Source: Euglena gracilis (Eukaryota; Euglenida; Euglenophyceae; Euglenales). Taken from it: a stretch of 64,000 nucleotides of DNA. Made by a program: the position numbers and the translations under genes. Position 1 is the stretch's first letter. Every line of letters begins with the position of its first letter. Under the pieces are notes generated by a model that was not told the DNA's origin, ran no database searches, and worked only from the letters and a program-made list of their open reading frames with translations. The stretch is taken from positions 124,001 through 188,000 of the forward strand of contig CP154955.1 in NCBI GenBank assembly GCA_039621445.1. The letters run 5' to 3'. Positions 1 through 9,754 of this stretch are shown here, piece by piece.

Positions 1-5
1 CTATT

Positions 6-3000
6 GTGGAGGACTATGAGGAAGATTTGAGGGATAACCTCACCCCCGGTGATGTTTACCGAATTCTCGGTCAACTCCCAGCGGATCACCCGCTTAGCAA
101 GCAAATTTTGCATGTCCACCAATGCGTTGCGGAATGCGCAACCATGCTCAACAAAGTTTTGCAGTTCGATGAGGACAATCAAAGGGTTGTCAACACCAAA
201 CTGGAATGTTGCTGGAATTATTTGCAGGAAATCGGCAAATATTGCCAACACAATTTTGAAAATGCGGGGAAAGACCTTCAGCATTTTCGAGAAAGTGTTG
301 ACAGTATTTTGCGCATCCAACTTCCGCAAAATTTCCAACAAATCAGCGAAATGCTGCATGAAGCGGAAACGCGGAATGATTCCAAGTTTCTGCATGTGCA
401 AGATGGTATGAGCCATCTTTTTGGAAAAGTGGAATCATGTTCAACCATGCTACTGCAATTGCAGCAGCAGTTACAAGCACAAAATGCCACCCCCAAAATG
501 CCGGAAATCGGTAACTTTGTCGCGGTTGAGCATTTTGCCGCACTTACCACTTCTTTCCAAGGAGCCCAACAACGGATTTTGCATCTTGGCTCGGAAGTCG
601 AGCACTTGAAACAATTTCAGGCGAAAGTGCAAGAAAATTTTGTTCCCCGTACGCAAATCCAGCTTTTGGAGGAACGAATTTCACACTTGGAGCAAAAATC
701 CTGCCATTGTGCCGCAAATCAGGATGGATTAACCACCTTGAACGCGAAAATCGCGGATTGCGCACAACGGTTGGGTTTCACGCAACAACAAATGCAAACG
801 GACATTGGCGGTATTAATGCCACCGTTGTCGGTTTGCAGGAGCATGTTTCCGCACTTTCCAAACGAATTCCCGACATTAGTGGTATTCAAGCCGCTATTG
901 GGGAATTACAAACCCGTTGCACCTTGTTGTCCACTACAGTAGCGGAAATCTGCTCACTACCCCCCATTTCGCGTGCTCGGAATCCGAATCACCGGAGTTT
1001 CGCTCATTTTACAACAAAATGCTTGGTGACAACAAGGAAACCTTGCAAGCATTTTGCACAAGTTTGATTCAACTTGAGGAATCGGTGAATCGGAATGCCC
1101 GATCCATGCAAGATGAGGTTTCACGGTTGGATGCACGAATTTCTGCGCTGTTGGAACAGCCAACCGTGGAAAATTCGTGCACCACCGCGGAAACCCCCAC
1201 CAAGTCACCCCACCAATTGCAAATTGTCTCAAATGCAGTAAAAGCGCTTGCGGGTCAACTCCGGAATGTGGAGGAGTCCCAAGGACAACTTGTCCAAGAC
1301 CTACACTTGGTTTCTGAAAAGTTACCACACTTGGACGATTTTTCCCGTTACCGCAAACGCGTTAGGCATTTGGAGACTGAGGTTGACCGTATTTGCGGCC
1401 AACTCCAGTTGGTGGAACATTTGGAAGAAACGGTGCATGACTTGTCCGCGAGTTTGGATAAAATGTCCACTCCGGCACCGGTTGTGCCACCATCCACCGC
1501 GGTAAGCGCTGCGGTTGGTATTCCAAATGTCCCAGAATCGCGTTCTCAAATTACCATTTCTGGAGTAGGAATCCCTACATCCACCGCGAATTTGGTACAA
1601 CCACCCGCGAAAACGTGAATTGTACCACCTTTGCATTTGCCAACACAACAAACTCACTCTTCGCACGACATTTCCGATGAGGAAATTGACCCCCCACTCG
1701 AAAATTCGAGTCTCCACCAAGAAATTCAACACTCCAACCTTGTACGAGGAATGAGCCAACACCCCACACCTGGTATTGGTCATGTGTCGCATTCGCGATC
1801 ATACCAACCACCAACGGGTTCTGGATCACCAGACCACCCGTCGGGATTTCGGCGGGAAACCCGCCCCACTGGGAGAATTTCACCACATTTGCCGCATTTC
1901 CCGCAGGAAAATCCTGCCAACCTTACACTTGGTGCGGGAAATCCTGCACGGGTTACACAGGGAGCAGAAAATCCGCGAAACGCGTTTGGTGTTAAGAATT
2001 ACCCTGACCCAAACCCCTGGAATACCACCGAGGGTCAGCGGGTTACTCAGAGAGACTTCAAGGGCACCATCGCAATCGCGAACAAGGTGAAGCCCCAATG
2101 GGACGGGGATCCAACCACATGGAGACAATTTTTTCGGGACTGGGAGTACTATTGGGCACTAAAGGGACCCACCCAAGACCCGAATCCCGAGGTAGTCAAG
2201 ATGGAATTCATCGATTGCCTACCGAGGGAGGAGCGAGAACGCGCACGTAATTTGGTGATACGTAATGGCGTATCATTCGATGACCTGGTTGAGCAATACG
2301 CTTCAACCAACTCAAGCTTGGTCACCAGGATTACCCTGGAGAAGAAGTGGCGACAATCCGCACCATCGGATCGCAAATGGAAATCCATTGACCTTTGGTA
2401 TGCCAAATGGATAGAACTTGCTTCCGAAGTTGATGAACTTAGCGAGAAGCAAATGCGCGAACAATTCGATGCGGTTTTGTTGCATTTCACACCATCCCTC
2501 GTGAAGGATATCCATCGCGAGGAGTTGGCAGGGCATGAGATGACTCTTGCCCAACGTTGGAATTATGTGTCAAAGCAACTCAAGCTCACACAAGTTTTGG
2601 GACAAATACAGTCCGCTTTCCAAACGCATCCCACCGCGGGAATCCCTGCGGGTGCGGTTAATGCATTGCAAAAATCATCCATGTCACCAAGATCACCCAC
2701 CACGGGACTGAAAACGCGGAATCAGCGTTCTTCGGACCAGGGCACGGATAAACTGTGCTTTTTGTGCAACAAATCTGGTCACATGTCTCGGGAATGCCCG
2801 AACCCCGATGCGTGAAAGCGTATTGGAAGCCCAAGGGGCTCGACCTCCTCACGGGGATCGGGTTCCTCGGCGTTTTCACGTCAATCGGGAGTTTCACGTT
2901 CTTCGGAGAACCGCTTTAGCGGTAGTAGGCCCAAGTCACCATCGCGTGATGGTCGGGAAACCCGTCCCTCTCGCGGTCGGTCACCTGGACCCCCTACCCG

Positions 3001-3487
3001 AAAACGGGATTTCAATCGCGACTCTTCACGATCACGTTCGCGAAGTGGATCATCCTCTTCGCGGGAGTCACCGGGGAAACCTCGGTACACCGGTCATGGT
3101 CGACGGGAAACCCGTTCACCACGACGGTTTGACGGTCGAACGGAATACCGTTCCCCCCGTTATGCGGAATCCCGCCACAAATCCCGTTGTTCACTTTGCG
3201 GTTCCAAAGATCACCACGCATCCAAATGTCCCAGATCTCGTTCCCCCCGGCCCGGCTACGGAAATCGCGGTAAGCGCCGCGATGACCGTGGTTACTCCTC
3301 CAACCGGCAAAAGGTCGGTTTCAAGATATCTTGTTTGGAGGAGGACACCCCGGCTTCGGGCAGGGAGGGGGATGAGACCTCGGACGGGGAATTTAATGAG
3401 GCCCGAATGGCGGTGCGCTCATTGAATTCCATCTATTCCACCAAAAAGTCTGTTGCCGGCTATGCGGCCGGTTCGGACTTGGAGTAG
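6..3487 (+). CDS. gag: Gag polyprotein of element A (5'-truncated, broken)
   Basis: Structural protein expected to form the particle and bind RNA. The first ~530 codons are rich in Gln, Leu and Glu and look like coiled coil. A capsid-like region follows (about 2040-2640), then a CCHC knuckle near 2755-2800 (CFLCNKSGHMSREC), an Arg/Ser-rich stretch, and a second CCHC motif near 3190-3230 (CSLCGSKDHHASKC). The same order occurs in element B. Reading shifts from frame 3 to frame 2 at a run of six C at 960-965. Two in-frame TGA codons interrupt it at 1616 and 2813; B has CGA (Arg) at the second site. The frame ends at TAG 3485-3487, which is probably read through into pol. The true N-terminus lies upstream of the window. 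Confidence 0.85.
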
Positions 3488-3523
3488 GGGAGCCCGAGGT
3501 CCGAGGGCACGGACCTCTGGGCT
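3485..3523 (+). promoter_or_regulatory. Gag-pol stop-codon readthrough signal (UAG plus hairpin), element A
   Basis: TAG at 3485-3487 is followed by GGG and then an 11-base arm at 3491-3501 (AGCCCGAGGTC). This pairs with 3512-3523 (GACCTCTGGGCT) with one bulged T and a 10-base loop. The frame stays open on both sides and element B keeps the TAG, spacing and stem. Gammaretroviruses make Gag-Pol by reading through UAG before an RNA structure; the same role here is an inference. Confidence 0.7.
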
Positions 3524-6500
3524 GATGAACAGATGGAGGTAAGACCTGATCAACCTTACCCCCCTGCCCATCCGCCTTCACGGTCAGTACCCGGAATTTT
3601 TTCGGGTCCCCTACCCCCCACTCCACATTTCCGCTCGGAATGCTGAGCAAAGTAGGAAACGGTTCATGGGAGAGCTGGCATGCAAACGTATTTCCGCCAG
3701 ACCCGTCACTTTGCGTACCACCAATGGAATTACTCGTCCAAGCGGAAATCCGCATCCAAAATTTCTCCACTAAAGTTAAAATTCTCATTGACACTGGTTG
3801 TCGCATTGCACTGCTCTTTCGGTTGGGGTTGATACCGACCCCGCTCTTGGTAAGCGCCAAGAAACCGATCAAAATTACAACCGCGGATAACACCCCCATG
3901 TGTGGTGGTGATTTGGGATGTGTGCTCGAGATACTCTTGCCCATCACTCACAACCCCCACAATTACAACATTTCACCAATATTTGGGGTTACGAGTCCGG
4001 AATTCACGGCTCTGACGTAATTTTGGGATACCCATTTTTACGCCAGTACCGATTGGTTGTGGATTGCCACTCCCACGGTTTGCGCACAGCACCCACCACT
4101 TCATTGACACCCAAACCACCATCACCGTTGGCATCCGCCATGATGACCACCACTTTTTCAACACCGTTACCTACAATGGCAACACCGTTATCCACCACAC
4201 CAACAACCGTTTTCCACACCCGGGGTACGGAGAAAGCCTCCCCCCTGCCCAATGACACACCAACATGCGTTCCACATGAGGCAGGGCAAGCGAGTAGCGG
4301 TACCCCCGCCGTTTCACTGGGTTACAAGACGAAAGCCCAAAGGCCTGAAGTAATTACGGTGTCGAGTAGTCGCCCAGCTACACCACCACTCCGTTTCCCA
4401 CCAGTTGTGCCGAATCCAGGCACACCTGTACAAGACTCACCGGCTAATGCCATCGACACCCACTTACACGCACACCTGTCACACCAACACACTTCCTTCC
4501 AATGTGTGCACTGCAGGAGAATTTCCACCCAATCGGATTTCGATTGTGGATGTTTAGTTGAAAATCCGACACTAATCACTATTCCGAATACGGAAGCCAC
4601 ACCCAATAATACACTTGGTTGTAGCCCGCAATGCGCGGAAATACACCGAGTACTCCAACAACGCGGATTAGCCTCGTTGTTCGGAAACGCGAAAAGCGTC
4701 ATTCCTAATAACAATCGCGATCACACTTGGTATGAATTTGATGCGGAATGGGGAAACCCCCAACCTGTCCAAACTCCCTTGGGATTACCCCTTGAGGTAG
4801 TGGAAGACAACCCGCATGTTTGTGGATCCATTCATTGTGTTTCTTCTCTCCAACCCGGAAATCGGGTGCATGAATACGCGAAACGCGTATGGAATGCTTT
4901 CAATTTTGGTCAATATCGCATTTTGGAACGATGGTTTTCCAAAATCGCGACATTGGCTGATTCTTTTGATTTGGCATTGGAAATCGATGCCTTCTCATCC
5001 AATGCACATGCCCGTTTGCCACGTCATTGGTCACAACACTCCAACGCATTTGATAAATTTTGTGGTGATACGGTGTGATGGATGCATCCTCCCCCAAAAC
5101 TTATCGAATGTGCGGTTGAGAAAATTCTGCGGGATGAAGCCCGTGGAGTTATTCTCATACCCATCATTCCGGAAGCGGAATGGTTCACCCAACTATCGTA
5201 TGTATGTTTTCATTGGTGGGATTTACCCACTAATGTACCGATTTTTGAGGATTTTTGTGGTAAAATATTACCACCCTTGCAAGAAATCATTTTTCGCGTT
5301 TGTTTCTTCGATGCATTCGGAATGTCCGAATTTGCGGTGCCCAGGAAGCTCGGTAGCCCCAGGGATACCCTGGCGGTTTCCGCAGTCATCGAGAGTGCAG
5401 GTCAGCATCTTAAGTCAGCCGAATTTTGTTCGCGGATTACCCGCGAATTCCACGGTGTGCTGGAAAATCCAGTATACGCGTGCGACATCGACCCCGCGAT
5501 ACGCGGTCCGTTCGGTGTTTGTAAGATCGAGCTTAAGGAAGGAGCCAAGCCAATGCACCGGAAATTTTTTCGTTGTTCGGGAGAACGTGAAAAAGCTCTC
5601 AATGAAATGATTGAGAAGCTTATTCAGCGCAAGTGGATCGTACCCTCGAAAAGCGAGTGGACATCCCAGGCATTTGTTGTTCCTAAACCCCCAGACCCCT
5701 CAGGTCAGAAGAAATGGAGACTGGTGCTGGATTACCGGTACCTGAACTCCCAAACAAGGGATGATCCCTTCCCGCTCCCCCTGATCGAGGATTTGATCAC
5801 CAAACAATCGGAAAATCGGTTGTGGTCAATTTTCGATCTGGAGGACGGTTTTCACCAAATGCACTTACACCCTGACTCCCAACCATACACGGCATTCGTG
5901 ACATCCAAGGGTGTGTACCAATGGACGGTACTCCCCATGGGTGTTAAGAATGGCCCAGCCATGTTTCAGCGCATGATACAATGGGTTCTACGCGATTTAC
6001 CGTTTGCCATTGTGTACATTGATGATGTGCTGGTGGGAACACCACCACCATCCGCAAAATCGAGCGAGGATATCCTCGTCACACACTTCCACCATGTTTG
6101 CGCGGTATTAGCCGCTTTTCAAAAACATGTGCTTTTCGCGAAAGGCGCGAAAATGCATTTGTTTCGGATACTTATAAAATTTTGCGGGCACATCCTCAGC
6201 AATGGACAGCGGAAAGCCGCTCCGAGTAAACTCGAAGCTATTAAGAAATGGACCCCTGAGGTAATCAAAACGATTACTCACCTCAAAGGATTTTTGGGAT
6301 TAGCCCAATATTACGCGATTTATATGAAGGACTTCGCGAAAATCGCGGTGCCCCTCACCAAACAGCTCAAAAACCGGGCTGTTGACAATACCAAAGTCAT
6401 TTGGGGTGACCAAATGCGCGAGGCCCTTGAGAAAATCAAGGTTTTGCTTTTGGAAAATGTTGTCCTCGAAATCGCGGACCCGTACAAACCATACGTGTTG

Positions 6501-8554
6501 GAAGTCGACAGCAGCGATTACGCTGTTGGTGGAGTTCTTAGCCAGCATAATGCGGCGAATGAGCTCCGACCTGTGGCTTTCTTCAGCAGAAAGTTACAGG
6601 GCGACGATGGAAAAGGTCAAGTCAAATGGAGTATACGCGAGAAGGAAACCTACGCAATCGTGCTTATACTCCAGAAATTCCGAAGCTGGGTAGCCAGCAG
6701 CCTCGTCCAGATCCTCGTCAAGACCGACCATGAGAGTCTCCAACACTGGTATACCGAGGATTTGAACAAGGCCATGTCATCGGTCGGAAGGCGATGCAGA
6801 TGGCATGAGTTCTTGAGTCAATTCAACCTTGTGGTTATCTATACCCCTGGTCACACACAAAAAGTAGCGGATCCGCTCAGTCGGGCCCCTTGGTATTACC
6901 CTGGGAACCCGGATGAGGGAGACGCGACTTTTCATGGAAGTCAGGAAGCTGACGAATACGCACGTCGAAACGACGCTGCGGATAATCTTTTGGATTCTTT
7001 TCCCGTTTCACAACTATTCCTGGTCGCACCAGTGCGAGGAAGGCGCCGACGTGGAAGCACGTCCGGGCCCCGGCGTATTACGCGCACGGAGTCCCCTTCT
7101 CCACTGTTCTTTCGCGAATGGGATTATAGTCGTGATCCGGTGTATGACACCATTGTCACCAGACTTCGTAATGGCGAAGTGCTGGACAATTACACTCTTT
7201 CACCTTTACGGTTGGTTTTTCGCAATGAATCGGGTTACAAATATTGTATTCCCCAGGACCTGGTTGATGATGTGATTTTGTGTTATCACAACCATGGTCA
7301 CCCTGGGGCCCCCAAACTTCTTTCGTTGGTGGGCCGCAGGTACTGCACAACCCTGAGCGAGAAAGAGCTTTACTCACGCTGTTTGCGAATAGCGCAACGG
7401 TGTCAAATTTGCCAAGCGGTAAAACCCCGCAGAGGTACCCCCCCTGGTACGATGGACTTTTTCCCCGTACCCCCTGACATTTTTACATCCCTCTGCATGG
7501 ATTTTCTGGAATTAGAACCGTGCAAAGGAACGGACGACAAAATTTACGATTACGTTTTTGTTGTCGTCTGCAGGCTGAGTGGGTACATTGTAGCCATTCC
7601 ATGCCAGAAGTCAGGGTTGACTGCCCAAAGTTTGGCAACTATATTTTTGGAGAAATGCATTTGCTTAATGGGTTTACCGAATGAAATCGTGAGTGATCAA
7701 GACCATTTGATTTCTTCAAGGTTTTTCACCACTTTGTGCGGTTTACTCGGAATCGAGCAACATTTTTCCATTATATACCGACCCAAAGGCAATGGTAGAG
7801 CCGAGGCAGCCGTGAAATCCGTCGTGAATATGCTTCGCCTTTCACTGGCTGACTCGCGCAGCAACTGGATATCAGTTCTACCATGGTCTTTGTTTTATAT
7901 CAATACCCTACCAGGGTTGGTTTGCCTCACTCCCCCTATAAATTAGTTTTCGGACGGGACCCTCCGGCAATAGGGGATGTCCCTTCGGAGAGACCCGCCC
8001 GAACGAGTGTCAGTTGCGAGACCTGGTTTGCGGAAGTAGAAAATCTACGTTCTGCAGTCCAGAAGCGCGTCACTGATATTCATGCAACAAAACGGAAATC
8101 GTTTTTGCAGAGCTTCAAGTCACCTGTGTATAGTCCCGGTGACCGCGTGTGGGTACGGAATAGCCCTACTCGCATGCAGTCTTCCAAGCTGGACCCCCTC
8201 TGGCTCGGCCCCTGTGAAATCCTAGAAAGACTAGGTACCAGCGGGCGTTACAAGGTTGCATTACCGAATGGTGTTGAGGACGTTCATATGGACGACTTCA
8301 AACCATACCTGTCGCCACCGGATGGGAAACCCATCCCGTGTTTGCACTTCAAACCCCGTTCCAGATTACCTGAGACGGACGACTTTGTAGTCGATAAAAT
8401 TATCGATCACAAAACCGACAAAGGTATGCACCTTTGGAAGGTCCGCTGGAAAGACACTTGGGAGCCAGCAACCAGTTTTGTTGGGTATGTCCAGCAAGAT
8501 TGGAAGCTGTGGAACAAGAAGCATAACATTGATGTTTCCATGACAAGTTTTTGA
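3488..8554 (+). CDS. pol: Pol polyprotein of element A: protease, Dam-like, RT, RNase H, integrase, chromodomain (broken)
   Basis: The protease active site is at about 3784-3800 (ILIDTGC). A Dam-like domain spans 4890-5325. RT covers about 5550-6330, with [23 protein letters not shown] and the catalytic VYIDDVLVGT near 6013. RNase H runs about 6460-6880 ([11 protein letters not shown]). Integrase has an HHCC zinc motif (HNHGHPG ... CQIC, 7290-7415) and DDE residues in [16 protein letters not shown] and [11 protein letters not shown] chromodomain-like tail (VDKIIDHK ... WKVRW) ends at 8554. Breaks: frame shift at the C6 run near 3610, a short deletion near 3945 relative to B, TGA at 5076 where B has TTG, and a shift near 7925. 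Expression is expected as a Gag-Pol fusion from the preceding UAG. Confidence 0.9.
4890..5325 (+). other. Dam-like methyltransferase-type domain within pol of element A
   Basis: Between protease and RT the frame encodes [15 protein letters not shown], then NAF, and across the TGA at 5076 WMHPPPKLI, followed by a hydrophobic strand (GVILIPIIP). The spacing D-x-F ... NAF ... W ... xPPx ... strand matches the DNA N6-adenine methyltransferase (Dam) type domain seen in DIRS elements and in element E here. The usual (D/N)PP(F/W/Y) catalytic motif is HPPP, so activity is doubtful. This assignment rests on motif spacing by eye. Confidence 0.55.
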
Positions 8555-8600
8555 GAACGCATGGGAAACCCATGTTGTTTTCTCTTCTTTTTATCATTGA

Positions 8601-8625
8601 TTCTTATCATTCTTTCTTTCCGCAG
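8601..8625 (+). promoter_or_regulatory. Candidate 3' splice acceptor before the downstream ORFs, element A
   Basis: A pyrimidine-rich tract ending TTCTTTCTTTCCGCAG lies 47-71 bases after the pol stop and 92 bases before the ATG of the next frame. Element B has TTCTCTGTTTCCCCACAG at the matching place. A spliced subgenomic mRNA, as retroviruses use for env, would explain how the distal frames are translated. No donor has been located. Confidence 0.5.
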
Positions 8626-8716
8626 ACTTTTTACCAAATAATACTCAAGCGGTTATCCTCACACACCTTACAACCAACAACCCAAACATCCCACCGTACC
8701 GACCCCGGGCTGTATT

Positions 8717-9754
8717 ATGCTGCCCGGCGGAAGGGAGCCAGGCGGAGGACCGCCTTACCACCCCACCACTCACCTTCAACCTGACCAGTATGCGTACCGA
8801 TACGGTACGCAGCCACCTGCACGGACTGCGGCTCAGGGAAACCCTGAAGCCAGCAGCAGTAGCAGGATGACCCAGATGCCCGCGGAAGCGCGGCCATCTC
8901 AGCCATCAGGCTCTCGTCGCCTCCCACCGTATGCGGGTGTGATGATCCACCGCACGGCGGAGACGATGAACCGGGTTATGCGTATGAGCGCAAACCCGGC
9001 ACCAGACCAACTCACACAGGCATTGTGGGATGACCACTGCCGTAAAGTTTTGACCATCGCGAATACCCCTCCGGCCCTGTGGTGTATGTGCGCCCAGGCG
9101 ACGATGACCGGTCTGGTGTATTACACCGACCCGGACGCGTCGGGATTCGCGGCGGACATTACCATGCGTGACCTGGGCGTGGAAGTCCCGCCACAGGTCG
9201 CACGGCAGGTACCACCAGTTGGCACTTACACTGCACATTTTCGTGCTCACTCCCCCGGATTACCCGAGGAAGAGACAGTGGAAGCACCTGTCCGGAGTGA
9301 ACACCCACGTGTGAAAGAAAGTATTTTTCGATCCCCTGAGCGCATGCCCCGGCGGGATTATCCTGCGCAGGAGCCTGTGTCTCAGTACACCGTCTCTGGG
9401 GATTATCCCCAGGAGGCGCCAATGCCACGGGATCAGTACGTATATCCACCTCAACCCCACCCAACCATACCTGACCCTATCCCACGACGTCCTGCGGAGG
9501 GAAATCCTCCCCCGACGTCTGACTCTGCCCGAAGCGCTCGTCCGCGGGAAGCCACGGCAGCGCCTCGTGCGGCACCAGTTCCCCCGGCACGGGATGAACC
9601 CGTTAACCCGTGGACTGGTCGGCCGTTCGAGACTGAGGAGGAGCGTCAACAGTATGAATATGCTGTGACGATCCAACGACAAATCGCACGTCGCCCCCCT
9701 GTTTCCGCTGGCCAGGGATACCCTTCCCGGGCGGAAATGCCCGGGCGGAAATGA
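8717..9754 (+). CDS. Accessory ORF2 of element A (proline-rich, unknown)
   Basis: A 345-residue protein in the env position. The N-terminus is Pro/Gly-rich (MLPGGREPGG). Residues ~75-185 form a block conserved in element B: ALWDDHCRKVLTIANTPPALW in A matches VMWDSYCRQLLAIANKPIATW in B, and both have a [MT]RDLGVxVPP motif. The C-terminal half is low complexity (Pro, Arg, Ala). No signal peptide or membrane segment is visible, so it does not look like a glycoprotein. The stop overlaps the start of the next frame as ATGA at 9751-9754. In B the two frames appear to have been one continuous frame, so the split in A may be secondary. Function not recognised. Confidence 0.75.
   Translation: MLPGGREPGGGPPYHPTTHLQPDQYAYRYGTQPPARTAAQGNPEASSSSRMTQMPAEARPSQPSGSRRLPPYAGVMIHRTAETMNRVMRMSANPAPDQLTQALWDDHCRKVLTIANTPPALWCMCAQATMTGLVYYTDPDASGFAADITMRDLGVEVPPQVARQVPPVGTYTAHFRAHSPGLPEEETVEAPVRSEHPRVKESIFRSPERMPRRDYPAQEPVSQYTVSGDYPQEAPMPRDQYVYPPQPHPTIPDPIPRRPAEGNPPPTSDSARSARPREATAAPRAAPVPPARDEPVNPWTGRPFETEEERQQYEYAVTIQRQIARRPPVSAGQGYPSRAEMPGRK

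Noticed and set aside
1616-1618. TGA read as a sense codon in this genome
   Set aside because: Tempting because most stops in the elements are TGA, but the elements are visibly decayed and C-to-T change explains sites with a CGA counterpart. Host genes here give no independent support.
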